From contig DJFN01000025.1 of the NCBI GenBank assembly GCA_002432085.1, positions 1,679 through 12,010 on the forward strand: a DNA stretch of 10,332 nt. Direction: 5' to 3'. The notes under the pieces were generated by a model that did not search any database, was not told where the DNA came from, and saw only the letters and a program-made list of their open reading frames with translations. This document shows, in pieces, positions 1 to 7,924 of the stretch (the first letter of the stretch is position 1; the number at the start of each line of letters is the position of its first letter). This stretch comes from Flavobacteriales bacterium UBA5871. GTDB lineage: Bacteria; Bacteroidota; Bacteroidia; Flavobacteriales_D; Crocinitomicaceae. The position numbers were made by a program, and so were the translations under genes.

Positions 1-110
1 CCCGTAATCACGACCAGCTTGTCGCGGGGAATTTCAACGCTAATATCTTTCAGGTTGTGTTCGCGTGCGCCGTAAATGTCAACGGAATGGAGGTGTTCGA
101 TCTCGCTCAT
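1..110 (-). CDS. uvrA: Excinuclease ABC subunit A (UvrA), N-terminal fragment
   Basis: Only the first 36 codons are present; the gene runs off the left edge. The start ATG is at 110-108. The visible peptide contains [20 protein letters not shown] followed by LVVITG, the conserved UvrA N-terminus, which leads directly into the first Walker A loop (LSGSGKS in the family) just outside the window. UvrA is the ATPase that recognises damaged DNA with UvrB in nucleotide excision repair in the cytoplasm. Its ATG overlaps the stop of the upstream transglycosylase gene in an ATGA arrangement, so the two are probably co-transcribed and translationally coupled. The identification rests on the N-terminal signature alone; a drug-exporter-type UvrA paralogue cannot be fully excluded from so short a piece. 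Confidence 0.9.
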   Translation of the reverse strand, partial: MSEIEHLHSVDIYGAREHNLKDISVEIPRDKLVVIT

Positions 111-1030
111 TGCAAATATGCCTTGTAAGGTTTTAAATTCTCGTTGTCGGCGGGAAGAAGGATGTCGTAAGAACGGCCTTTAACGGTTAGTTTGTTGGAT
201 TTCAGCCACGGGTTGAGCTTCTGTACGATCTTGAAATTGAAGCCTTGCTGCAGCGCCCAGTCGGCGATGTTCGGAATGCTTTCGGTAACGAGCACGGTCC
301 GTGTCTTGAACGGCTCGTACAATTGCATGTCTTTAACCGCATAACCGTAAGCTTCCGGGTTTTCGAAGATCAGCTTGATGGCCAGCAAACGAAAAACGTA
401 GCGGCCGGTTTCGCTGTTCTGGTCCGTATCGAAATAATGATCTGTTCCCTGCCAGGCCATGTCCTGCTGCACGCCGCCCACGCCGCGGTTGTACGAAGCT
501 GTTGCCAGCATCCAGTCGTGGAGTGTGTTGTAGGCGTCTTTCAGGTAACGGCAGGCTGCGCGCGTGCTTTTCTCGATGTGCAAGCGCTCATCGACTTCGT
601 TGGAGATTTCCAGGTCGTACAATTTGCCTGTTGTCGGCATAAATTGCCAGAAACCCTGCGCGCCGACAGGTGAAACGGCTTGTACCAGTCCACTTTCGAT
701 AATGGCCAGGTATTTCATATCATTCGGAATGCCTTCTTCCTTCAGGATTTTTTCGATCACCGGGAACCAGCGATTGGCACGCTTGAAATAGCTCGTCGTG
801 GCGCTTTGATAGTAAGCGTTCATCAATACTTCGCGGTCGAGACGCTCCATGACGTCTTCATCCGTGAGGACAATTTCCTGTCCGGCGAACTGCATTTTTT
901 TGGGCAGCGGAGGAAAGATCACCGGTCCACCCGTTTGGACAGGCTTTTCGGGGGCTTTATCTTTCGGAGCCGAAGCACTGTTACAGGCAGCCAGCACAAT
1001 TGTTAAACACAAGAAAATGAAACGGATCAT
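107..1030 (-). CDS. Lytic transglycosylase lipoprotein, GH23/MltD-like
   Basis: A 307-residue envelope enzyme predicted to cleave the MurNAc-GlcNAc bond of peptidoglycan with formation of 1,6-anhydro ends. A lipoprotein signal with lipobox L13-A14-A15-C16 indicates membrane anchoring, and residues 17-45 are a proline/lysine-rich linker. The SLT domain covers about residues 85-215: the catalytic glutamate is E112 in AIIESGL, followed by [10 protein letters not shown] (123-132) and YNRG (180-183), all hallmarks of family GH23. The C-terminal part (about 243-293) looks like one LysM-type peptidoglycan-binding unit ([16 protein letters not shown]... KLNPWL... YDILLP), but it is weak. E. coli MltD is longer and has clear LysM repeats, so the exact subfamily is uncertain. 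The ATG at 1030 is kept because it gives a complete signal peptide. The gene is followed by uvrA with a 4-base overlap. Confidence 0.92.
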   Translation of the reverse strand: MIRFIFLCLTIVLAACNSASAPKDKAPEKPVQTGGPVIFPPLPKKMQFAGQEIVLTDEDVMERLDREVLMNAYYQSATTSYFKRANRWFPVIEKILKEEGIPNDMKYLAIIESGLVQAVSPVGAQGFWQFMPTTGKLYDLEISNEVDERLHIEKSTRAACRYLKDAYNTLHDWMLATASYNRGVGGVQQDMAWQGTDHYFDTDQNSETGRYVFRLLAIKLIFENPEAYGYAVKDMQLYEPFKTRTVLVTESIPNIADWALQQGFNFKIVQKLNPWLKSNKLTVKGRSYDILLPADNENLKPYKAYLQ

Positions 1031-1202
1031 GTCTGAAAATTCGGGTAACGAAATTACGAAATTCCAGCCGATTTACTTTAGTCGCTTCTGCCGGTTAAAA
1101 ACAAAATCTGCGTCCCCGGTCGATTTCTGAATTCTAATATTTTTTCATTCATTCGTAACAAAATGAGTCTCATAATAGTCTTAGCTCCAAAATGATTTAC
1201 TT
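1031..1202. promoter_or_regulatory. Divergent intergenic region, presumed promoters both ways
   Basis: These 172 bases separate the divergently read transglycosylase and M61 peptidase genes, so promoters for both must lie here or just inside. The stretch is more AT-rich than the neighbouring genes, notably around 1131-1150. I looked for the Bacteroidota sigma-A pattern (TTTG, then TAnnTTTG). I found only imperfect versions, such as TATTTTTT at 1139-1146 (plus strand) without a good upstream TTTG. No operator, riboswitch or small gene is evident. The call rests on gene orientation, not on a motif. Confidence 0.4.
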
Positions 1203-3083
1203 ATGTTAAAAGTTTACGCTTTATTTCCTTTGCTTCTTGGCGGATCGGCTTTCGCTCAAACCATGAAATACACGGCCAACCTGGCGGATTGTAAAAAGGA
1301 CAAAGTTGCTGTTCAGCTCACCTGCTCGCACAAGGGAAGCGATACGGCTTTCTTCAATTTTCCCATGACGATTCCGGGTACGTACTCGGTTCTGGATTAC
1401 GGGAGATACATTTCCCAATTCAAAGCCTTCGATTCCAAAGGAAAAGCGTTGAAAGTTTCGAAAAAAGGAAACAATACGTTCGTGATCATTCCGGGGAATG
1501 ACATTGCCTCGATTTCCTATATAGCCGATGATTCCTGGGAAGAGAAAAACAAAAAGACCAAGATCTTCGAGCCGGCCGGGACCGGATTTGAAGCCAATAA
1601 CTACTTCTATATCAACGCCGGCGGGTTGTTCGGTTATTTCGGGAACGAATGGGAAACGGCGTATGATCTGACCTTCAAAAAGCCATCCAACCTGAACGGC
1701 TTCACGGCCTTGAAACAAACGGCAGTAAGTGCCGATCAACAGCAGTTTTATGCAAAAAACTATCACGAGCTGATCGATTGCCCGATCCTGTTCACCAGCG
1801 AAAAGGAGGAAACGCTCAACATCCAGGATACAAAAGTGTCGATCGCTTCGTATTATGCCGTTACAGATTCTTCCGGGTATTATGTGAAGCAGAAAATCGA
1901 TTCGGCGATGCTTGCTATCGACCGGTTTGTAGGCGGGAAATTACCTGTAGACAATTACGCGTTCCTGAATTTCGTAAAAGATTACCGTGATATCGGTGAA
2001 ATACTCATGAGTGGAAAGATCGGTCTGTTTGATATGCTGAAGCTGAGAAAAGCGTTGAGCGGACAAGGATTCGGCGCATTGGAACACGGAAACTCTTCTT
2101 CCTATTTCCTGCCCGATTTCGGAGGCCACAGTTATGCCGGCATGATCTACGAAACGGCGATTCATGAGTTTATGCACATTTATACGCCGTTGAATCTTCA
2201 CAGCGAGCACATCGGAAATTTCAACTACACGAATCCCGTGATGTCGAAGCATTTGTGGCTGTATGAAGGAGTTACCGAATATTTCGCGGTCCAGATCGCG
2301 ATGCAGGGAAACCTTTCAACCGTTGAGGAAACGGTAAACGGTCAGCTGAAAGGTAAAATTGTGAATGCGTATATGTATCCGGACAGCATTCCATTTACCG
2401 TGATGAGCGCCAACGTATTCAACAAGCCTTACAGCGATCACTACGGACAGGTTTACGAACGCGGTGCGATCATGGCCATGCTGCTGGACATCGAGATCAT
2501 GACACTGACCGGCGGAAAGAAAACACTGAAAACGGTGATCATGGACCTGAGTAAAAAGTACGGAAGCGCTCATTCGTTCAGTGAAGAGACATTTATTGAT
2601 GAGCTGGTGGCAGCCGTTCACCCGGATTTGAAGCAATTCTTTGATAAATACGTAACGGGTAAAACACCGCTGGATATCGAAGGCGGATTTGCCAAAATTG
2701 GAATTGACTACAAGAAAGAACAAAAAGGAATGGTTCCGATAGACCTGCTTTCGGAAAAAGAAAACCAGGTGAAAGCCAATCGCGGAATCGTTGTAAATGG
2801 AAGAGTGACGATCGGCAAAGCCGGAAGCGGCAACATCGCAGGGTTTAAATCCGGCGACAAAGTGAGCCTGGATGAACTGGAGAAATGCATGAAAGATACT
2901 CAGGGGAATTACGTTGCCGAAGGAACGATGGTTACTCTGAACGTTGAGCGCAAAGGCCAGAATGTTCCATTAACGTTTCCGGCTAAATTCAAGGAAGGAA
3001 GCATCCGCAATGTCATCGCGATTTCGGAGAATATGACCGCAGAGCAGAAACGCCTCTTCGAGCTGTGGTCGGTTGGAAATTAA
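1203..3083 (+). CDS. Exported M61-family metallopeptidase (glycyl aminopeptidase-like)
   Basis: A 626-residue zinc peptidase with a cleavable signal peptide (residues 1-18, likely cut after AFA). An N-terminal beta domain (about 20-200) resembles the M61 N domain (FPMTIPGTYSVLDYGRYI). The conserved ALEHGNSS (292-299) precedes the zinc site HEFMH (H321, E322, H325), and the probable third ligand is E355 in LWLYEGVTEYF. The C-terminal region (about 525-605, with GRVTIGKAGSGNIAGFKSGD and TLNVERKGQ) looks like a divergent PDZ domain, which M61 members usually carry. Length fits the family. M61 enzymes remove N-terminal Gly/Ala residues; the substrate here is unknown. The protein is probably periplasmic or surface-located, with no lipobox. 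The gene is monocistronic, flanked by minus-strand genes and ended by a terminator. The ATG at 1203 begins the signal peptide, and no strong ribosome binding site is seen. Confidence 0.9.
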   Translation: MLKVYALFPLLLGGSAFAQTMKYTANLADCKKDKVAVQLTCSHKGSDTAFFNFPMTIPGTYSVLDYGRYISQFKAFDSKGKALKVSKKGNNTFVIIPGNDIASISYIADDSWEEKNKKTKIFEPAGTGFEANNYFYINAGGLFGYFGNEWETAYDLTFKKPSNLNGFTALKQTAVSADQQQFYAKNYHELIDCPILFTSEKEETLNIQDTKVSIASYYAVTDSSGYYVKQKIDSAMLAIDRFVGGKLPVDNYAFLNFVKDYRDIGEILMSGKIGLFDMLKLRKALSGQGFGALEHGNSSSYFLPDFGGHSYAGMIYETAIHEFMHIYTPLNLHSEHIGNFNYTNPVMSKHLWLYEGVTEYFAVQIAMQGNLSTVEETVNGQLKGKIVNAYMYPDSIPFTVMSANVFNKPYSDHYGQVYERGAIMAMLLDIEIMTLTGGKKTLKTVIMDLSKKYGSAHSFSEETFIDELVAAVHPDLKQFFDKYVTGKTPLDIEGGFAKIGIDYKKEQKGMVPIDLLSEKENQVKANRGIVVNGRVTIGKAGSGNIAGFKSGDKVSLDELEKCMKDTQGNYVAEGTMVTLNVERKGQNVPLTFPAKFKEGSIRNVIAISENMTAEQKRLFELWSVGN

Positions 3084-3123
3084 TACTGCTCGTGTGACAC
3101 ATCACAGGTGAATACAAAACAGT

Positions 3124-3151
3124 AAAAGGGCGCTGATTTTAGCGTCCTTTT
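3124..3151 (+). terminator. Rho-independent terminator after the M61 gene
   Basis: Arms GGGCGCT (3128-3134) and AGCGTCC (3141-3147) form a 7-base-pair stem with one G·U pair around the loop GATTTT. They are flanked by AAAA (3124-3127) and TTTT (3148-3151). It lies 40 bases after the M61 stop and 29 bases beyond the 3' end of the convergent EPS operon. It could serve both strands, but on the minus-strand transcript the G·U pair becomes an A-C mismatch, so the hairpin is better for the plus-strand gene. Confidence 0.8.
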
Positions 3152-3180
3152 CATTTGACCTTATTTTACCTCTTTAGGAT

Positions 3181-4242
3181 TTACCGCTTATGCACGATCG
3201 TGTTCCGGTACAGCCAGGCGAATACCGCGAAAAAGTACAGCGTCAGGAAGCACGCCATCCACGGATTGCCCCACTTGGCGAACGCAACGGCCAGTATGGC
3301 AAGCAGTGACGAAATGCAGGCAATGATCAGGAAAACCAGCCAGACCTGGCGATCGTTCATACCGGCGTAAACAAGGTGATGCGTCGTGTGGTCCTTTCCG
3401 CCTACCATCGGCGATTGTCCTTTCCGCAGACGATTGATGACTACGGTGAGCGTGTCGACAGCAGCCGGCGTGAAGACGATCAGCGTAACGAACAACCCGG
3501 TCCACGAAGTCAGTTTCGTTGCTTCGCCGATATTCCACAAATGATGTACCGCAAAGAAAGCCGTGAACAAGCCGATAAACTGACTGCCGGCATCGCCCAT
3601 GAACAGGGCCGAAGGATGCAGGTTGAAACGTAAAAATCCGAGAATCGCGCCAATCTGTACCAGCAGCGTGAGCGTCCAGATATTCATGTTCCAGTCATAC
3701 AGCACGATTTCAGCAGCCAGGCAGGAAATGAGAATAAACAGAACGGTCGTCCCCGTAATGCCGTCCATGTTGTCGAGCATATTCAGGGAATTCATCACGC
3801 CCACGACCCAAACGATGGTGATCACCGCATCGATCCAGCTGTGCCCGGTGATGTTGATAACCGTGCCCGTCAGGACCAGGATCACGCCGCAGGAAATCTG
3901 AACGAACAGCTTGATCAGCGGACGCGTGTTGTAAGCGTCATCGGCCAGTCCCATAACGAACGCGAGGATGCCGGCGCCCATCAAGCCTACAAATGCGCGG
4001 TTATGGAAAATAGCATCTTCCTGGAAGAAGACAGCATACGAAATGGCACCGAAAATAAACGCTACAAAGAAAGCTACACCGCCCAAAGATGGCTTCGATT
4101 CATTGCTCCAGCGGATGGTAATATCGTTCTTGTTGCGGATACCGAGTGATTGAGAAAAACGCAGCAATAAGCCATTACAGATAAGGCTGGCAACGAGCCC
4201 TGCCAACAGGAAAGCAGTAAGCATTAAGAACAGATAAACCAA
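3181..4242 (-). CDS. WecA/MraY-family undecaprenyl-phosphate sugar-1-phosphate transferase
   Basis: A polytopic membrane enzyme of 353 residues that would transfer a sugar-1-phosphate, typically GlcNAc-1-P, from a UDP-sugar to undecaprenyl phosphate, starting assembly of an EPS or O-antigen unit on the cytoplasmic face. The family motifs appear in order: SKPSLGG (49-55), the metal-binding pair D101-D102 in LADDAYNTRP, NMLDNMDGITG (154-164), FNLHPSALFMGDAGS (206-220), and GGKDHTTHH (281-289), the histidine-rich loop of the WecA branch rather than MraY. Hydrophobic helices fill most of the rest. It is the last gene of the EPS operon, 11 bases after rfbC. The listed start is a TTG at 4242; an in-frame ATG at 4224 (residue 7) is a reasonable alternative that keeps the first helix. 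Substrate sugar cannot be read from the sequence. Confidence 0.9.
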   Translation of the reverse strand: MVYLFLMLTAFLLAGLVASLICNGLLLRFSQSLGIRNKNDITIRWSNESKPSLGGVAFFVAFIFGAISYAVFFQEDAIFHNRAFVGLMGAGILAFVMGLADDAYNTRPLIKLFVQISCGVILVLTGTVINITGHSWIDAVITIVWVVGVMNSLNMLDNMDGITGTTVLFILISCLAAEIVLYDWNMNIWTLTLLVQIGAILGFLRFNLHPSALFMGDAGSQFIGLFTAFFAVHHLWNIGEATKLTSWTGLFVTLIVFTPAAVDTLTVVINRLRKGQSPMVGGKDHTTHHLVYAGMNDRQVWLVFLIIACISSLLAILAVAFAKWGNPWMACFLTLYFFAVFAWLYRNTIVHKR

Positions 4243-4253
4243 ACTCTGGTGTA

Positions 4254-4799
4254 TTAAAAGGGCGTTTCAAAAGTAAGGAAATCCATTGAACCCGCATCTT
4301 TTGCAGAAATTACCGGATCGTTAATTCCCCAGTTGATATCAAGCGTGGAATCGTTCCAGCGGATGCAGCGCTCGTGTTCGGGCGAGTAATATTCGGTGCA
4401 TTTGTAAGCGAAAACGGTATCGTCTTCCAGGCTCAGAAATCCGTGTGCAAAACCGGCCGGAATCCACAATTGGTGTTTGCTTTCTGCCGTAAGCTCTACT
4501 TTGACATGATCACCGAAAGTTGGCGAATCTTTGCGCAAATCCACGACCACGTCAAGCACCGCGCCTCTGACAACGCGAACGAGCTTTCCCTGCGCTTTTG
4601 GCGGCAACTGGAAATGCAATCCGCGCAGCACGTTTTTACGCGAGCTGGATTCGTTATCCTGTACGAAAGTGACCGGAAAGCCGATGGCTTGCTGGTAAGC
4701 CGATTCGTTATAGCTTTCGAAAAAAGCGCCGCGATTGTCAGGGAAAATACGTGGCGAAAACAGGAGCAATCCCGGGATATTCAGGGGTGTTACCAGCAT
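4254..4799 (-). CDS. rfbC: dTDP-4-dehydrorhamnose 3,5-epimerase (RmlC)
   Basis: A 181-residue cytoplasmic cupin enzyme that epimerises C3 and C5 of dTDP-4-dehydro-6-deoxyglucose, the third step toward dTDP-L-rhamnose. The length is typical of RmlC. Visible family features are FPDNRGAFFESYN (19-31), the catalytic histidine H62 in LRGLHFQ, IPAGFAHGFLSLEDDTVFAYKCT (113-135 region) with Y132, and D168 as the likely partner of H62, closely matching Salmonella RmlC His63/Asp170. The ATG (4799-4797) shares one base with the TAA of wzc, so translation is probably coupled. The enzymes before and after it (RfbA, RfbB, RfbD) are not in the window, so they must be encoded elsewhere or upstream. Its presence suggests the polymer contains L-rhamnose or a related 6-deoxysugar. 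Confidence 0.95.
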   Translation of the reverse strand: MLVTPLNIPGLLLFSPRIFPDNRGAFFESYNESAYQQAIGFPVTFVQDNESSSRKNVLRGLHFQLPPKAQGKLVRVVRGAVLDVVVDLRKDSPTFGDHVKVELTAESKHQLWIPAGFAHGFLSLEDDTVFAYKCTEYYSPEHERCIRWNDSTLDINWGINDPVISAKDAGSMDFLTFETPF

Positions 4800-7165
4800 T
4801 ATTTGCGTTTCTTTTTGGACGTCGAGTCATCGTCGTCGTAATAATCGTAGCCATATCCATAGCCGTAACCGTATCCATAGCCGTAACCGCCGCCCTGGCC
4901 GAGCTTGGTTCCGTTGAGGACCACGTTCAGGTGCTCGATCTGGCGCATGTCGAAGAGCTCTTTTACACGGTTCGCGAAGATCCGTTTCGAATAGTGCGAT
5001 TTGAAAATATAGATCGGCACGTCGGCGTTGGAAAGAATTTTCACACCGTCGGTCACAAGTCCGACAGGCGGATTATCGATCACTACGACGTCGTAGCGTT
5101 CTTTGAGCTCGTTGAGCACATCTTCGAATCCGTGGCTGAGAATCAATTCCGAAGGATTCGGCGGAATCGGGCCGGCTGTGATGAAATCGAGGTTTTCGAT
5201 GTCGGAATGGTGAATGCATTCGTCCAGCGACACTTTCCCGATGATGAGGTTACTGATACCGCTGATGTTCGAAGCGTTAAAGCCCAGATGGACTTTCGGC
5301 TTGCGCAAATCGAGGTCGATCACTACGGTTTTCTTGCCCGACAAAGCGATAATTCCTGCCAGGTTCAGCGCCACGAAGGTTTTTCCTTCCCCGGAAATCG
5401 ACGAGGAAATAGCGATCACGCGGGCGTTGTTGTTCACAAAGCTCAGGTTGGTGCGGATGTTCCGCATCGCTTCCGTAATGATGGATTTCGGCGCTTCGTG
5501 GACCATCAGCTGCGAGAACTCGTTCGCATTGCGCAGCAACGGAACGTTTCCAAGAATCGTAGCCTTTTCCGGCAACAGCGATTTCAGATCTTCCACCGTG
5601 TTGATCTCATTAAAGGTCACGTATTTGAACAGCAATACGCCGAAGCCGATGATCGTTCCGATGAAAATGAAACCGGCGTAAACCAGCTTGCGGTTCGGAC
5701 TCACCGGCACGTAGTTCAGCGTCGCTTCGTTCAGTACGCGGTTGTTGGAGGCGTAACCGGCATTGGAGATCGAGTAAAGCACTTTTTTCTCCATCAAAAG
5801 CGTGTAGTACTCTTCGTGCAGGTCCTGCAAGGATTTCAGACGGTTGTATTCCATCTTTTTCTCCGGCAGCTTGAAATATTCGCCTTCGAACTGACCGATT
5901 TTGCCGCGGATCGTTTTCGCGTTATTCATCAGTCGCTCCTGGATCACTTCCACGCTTCGGCGAATGGACTGGATCTTGCTTTGAATGCGCTGATTGATGC
6001 TCTTGATCTCGGCATTTTCGTCGGTTACTTCGAACAAAAGGTCTTCCTTGCGCTCGAGCATGGTGTGCAGGTCCTGGATCTGTTTGGTCAGCGAAGCTTC
6101 AAAGCTTTTGCCCAGCATTTCCGGAATCAGGCGGTAAATTTCCAGTCGGTTCGGCTCGTTGCGAAGCTTGCTGGAAACCAGCTGCAGAGTCGACAATTCG
6201 CCTTCGATCTCGAAAAGCTGGTCCTGGAAACGGTCCATGTTCTCGGTCAGCGAAAGCCCGACATTTTCCGGGTCCGGCAGGTTGGCGTTCCGCTGGAAAG
6301 TCGTGAGGCTGTCTTTGGATTGCTGCAAGCCGTCGGAAATGGAATCGAGCTGCATGTCGATGAACGACAGAATGTTTTCGGCGCTTTTCCGCTTCATTTC
6401 CTCATCATAGCTGAAGAAAGCGCGCGCCACTGCATCTGCGATATCGTGACAAAGATCGGGATTGTAGCCTTTGTAAAGGATCTGAACGGTTTTCGCTTCT
6501 TCGTCGACCGGAATGATCTCGAGATTGGAAATCAGTCGGCTGACCAGCGTTTGCTTATTGTTAAAGGTGAAATAAAGATCGTTTTCCGCATCGTCTTCCT
6601 TCAGATTCTGCACGTTCGGAACCTTCAGCATTACGTCGAAATGCTCATTGGTGATGCGGGAATTGATCGGACGTACCAGGGAATGATTTTTCCCTTTGTG
6701 CTGATAGGAAAGCTTCACCTTGCTGCCGTCCACCAGCTCAACGTTGATCGGAACATCGCATAGTGTGCTGTCATGGATAGCATACGGCTGTACGTTAAAG
6801 CTGCTCTGGTGGTATTTTTCTTCCGTCAGGATGCGGCCTTTGGAATAGAGGCTCACTTCCATATTCAGTCGCTGGATCGCCATGTTGAAAAGCAATTCCG
6901 ACCGAAGAAGCTCGATTTCCGAAGAAATGCTGGTCTTGGTGTTGATGTTTTCCAGCTCGATGATTTCCTTTCCCTGGTCTTTTTCGGCCAGCTGGATTAC
7001 GATATTGGACTCGTAAACCGGCTTGGTGTAGCGAAGATAGATGAACGCTATCGCCGCGAAAAAACCGATGAACAGAAGCGGCCACCACCAAAACCGTTTC
7101 AGGATCGTCGAAACGATGATCGGATTGTAGTGCTTGTTGATGATGAGCTTCGACTGATTGACCAC
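4799..7165 (-). CDS. wzc: Wzc-like polysaccharide co-polymerase and BY-kinase
   Basis: A 788-residue inner-membrane protein controlling EPS chain length and export. A Wzz-type domain starts after a short cytoplasmic tail: TM1 lies at about 27-45, a long periplasmic region with predicted coiled coil at about 255-460, and TM2 at about 494-516. The cytoplasmic bacterial tyrosine kinase domain follows: TEAMRNIRTNLSF (564-576), Walker A SSSISGEGKT (587-596, K595), Walker A' VIDLDLRKP (615-623, D617/D619) and Walker B VVVIDNPP (693-700, D697). The C-terminus has nine tyrosines (761-776) as the autophosphorylation cluster, then DDDD and a basic KKKRK end. E. coli Wzc is about 720 residues; this length is usual for Bacteroidota. 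The start is GTG at 7165, directly after the wza stop; the next in-frame ATG (residue 94) would remove TM1. No separate Wzb-type phosphatase gene is seen nearby. Confidence 0.95.
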   Translation of the reverse strand: MVNQSKLIINKHYNPIIVSTILKRFWWWPLLFIGFFAAIAFIYLRYTKPVYESNIVIQLAEKDQGKEIIELENINTKTSISSEIELLRSELLFNMAIQRLNMEVSLYSKGRILTEEKYHQSSFNVQPYAIHDSTLCDVPINVELVDGSKVKLSYQHKGKNHSLVRPINSRITNEHFDVMLKVPNVQNLKEDDAENDLYFTFNNKQTLVSRLISNLEIIPVDEEAKTVQILYKGYNPDLCHDIADAVARAFFSYDEEMKRKSAENILSFIDMQLDSISDGLQQSKDSLTTFQRNANLPDPENVGLSLTENMDRFQDQLFEIEGELSTLQLVSSKLRNEPNRLEIYRLIPEMLGKSFEASLTKQIQDLHTMLERKEDLLFEVTDENAEIKSINQRIQSKIQSIRRSVEVIQERLMNNAKTIRGKIGQFEGEYFKLPEKKMEYNRLKSLQDLHEEYYTLLMEKKVLYSISNAGYASNNRVLNEATLNYVPVSPNRKLVYAGFIFIGTIIGFGVLLFKYVTFNEINTVEDLKSLLPEKATILGNVPLLRNANEFSQLMVHEAPKSIITEAMRNIRTNLSFVNNNARVIAISSSISGEGKTFVALNLAGIIALSGKKTVVIDLDLRKPKVHLGFNASNISGISNLIIGKVSLDECIHHSDIENLDFITAGPIPPNPSELILSHGFEDVLNELKERYDVVVIDNPPVGLVTDGVKILSNADVPIYIFKSHYSKRIFANRVKELFDMRQIEHLNVVLNGTKLGQGGGYGYGYGYGYGYGYDYYDDDDSTSKKKRK
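4850..4885 (-). repeat. 18-base tandem duplication encoding the YG tail of Wzc
   Basis: Two adjacent 18-base units (4885-4868 and 4867-4850) each encode YGYGYG and differ at only two third-codon positions. The first reads TACGGCTATGGATACGGT in the coding direction. They lie within the tyrosine cluster of the kinase tail (residues 761-772). Gain or loss of a unit would keep the frame and change the count of tyrosines by three. Confidence 0.85.
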
Positions 7166-7924
7166 TTACTTGACAGTTGAGATGACGGTAAAGATAATGA
7201 GTGCGCTGGAAAGAAGCGATACGATAGGCGCTGCTTCGGCCACAACTTCCTTGGTGAGCTGTTCCGACGGCTCCACGTATATATAATCGTTCGCCTGCAC
7301 AATAATGTCGGCGTATTTCAATCCTTCAATAGTCGACATATCGAGCGAGAACACTTCGCGCTTGCCATTGATCTGACGCATGATTTTTACCCGGTCGGCA
7401 CGTCCGCGATCGGCGATACCGCCGGCCTGGGCAATGGCTTCCATCAGTGTCGTGTTACTGTTCTGGAGCGGAACGACTTTTGCATCACTGCCGCTTCCCG
7501 GGAAGACGATCACACGTTGATTGGTGATCTTCATCTGCACGAACGGATCCTGGTATTCCCTGGAATAGAGTACAGCTAATGTGTCCTCGCATTCGTGAAT
7601 GGTCAGTCCTTCCAGCTTGATCTGTCCGATCACAGGAAGCTCAGCCGTTCCATCCTGCCGAACGATGTATTCCGGCGGGTCGATCTGTCCGACCGCTTTG
7701 TCCATACCCGCCATTTGCTCCACGATGCGCTGTCCGCCGTTCGTGTAGAGAATAAAGGTGAATTTATCGTCGTGGGAAATGGTATACTCCGCTGCCGGCT
7801 GGAAGAGGAGGCTGTCGGATGCCGTATCGATTCCTTTGGGCACGCGGAACATGAGGTTCTCGTTCACGCCGCAGGAGGCGAGCATCAGCAGCAGGAAAGC
7901 ACATCCGAATACTATTCTTTTCAT
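7166..7924 (-). CDS. wza: Wza-type polysaccharide export outer-membrane lipoprotein
   Basis: A 252-residue lipoprotein predicted to form the outer-membrane exit channel for EPS, working with Wzc. The signal peptide ends in lipobox L15-A16-S17-C18. The polysaccharide-export domain spans about 46-133 (YTISHDDKF, then VRQDGTAELPVIGQIKLEGLT at 88-108, then REYQDPFVQMKI). An SLBB domain follows at about 135-185 (VIVFPGSG, EAIAQAGGI). A hydrophobic C-terminal segment (about 233-249) probably crosses the outer membrane, comparable to the C-terminal helix of E. coli Wza. The protein is shorter than E. coli Wza (about 380 residues), with one SLBB unit, as is common in Bacteroidota. Its ATG overlaps the GT4 stop by four bases (ATGA), and its TAA abuts the wzc GTG in the same frame. 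Confidence 0.93.
   Translation of the reverse strand: MKRIVFGCAFLLLMLASCGVNENLMFRVPKGIDTASDSLLFQPAAEYTISHDDKFTFILYTNGGQRIVEQMAGMDKAVGQIDPPEYIVRQDGTAELPVIGQIKLEGLTIHECEDTLAVLYSREYQDPFVQMKITNQRVIVFPGSGSDAKVVPLQNSNTTLMEAIAQAGGIADRGRADRVKIMRQINGKREVFSLDMSTIEGLKYADIIVQANDYIYVEPSEQLTKEVVAEAAPIVSLLSSALIIFTVISTVK

Noticed and set aside
245..1130. Several open frames of 75-142 codons on the plus strand opposite the transglycosylase gene.
   Set aside because: They are antisense to a gene with lipobox and GH23 motifs, and their translations show no domain or signal peptide.
1139..1146. TATTTTTT as a -7 element of a Bacteroidota promoter for the M61 gene.
   Set aside because: The last base deviates from TAnnTTTG and there is no convincing TTTG at the expected distance upstream, so it is not listed as a separate promoter.
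3124..3151. Hairpin considered as a small RNA or repeat element between the convergent genes.
   Set aside because: Its position, U-run, A-run and stem length fit an ordinary terminator, and no second copy is visible in the window.
4751..6763. A 670-codon open frame on the plus strand, opposite wzc and the start of rfbC.
   Set aside because: It lies wholly antisense to genes with clear family motifs. Its protein is rich in V, F, H, R and D with no recognisable domain. Its hydrophobic start (IAVTVSIAVTAALA) is simply the complement of the YG repeat. It is best explained as a codon-bias shadow.
6795..7302. Minus-strand frames of 98 and 67 codons overlapping the 5' part of wzc and the end of wza.
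   Set aside because: They are out-of-frame shadows of wzc and wza, with arginine- and serine-rich translations and no family features. The real frames are intact, so no frameshift is implied.
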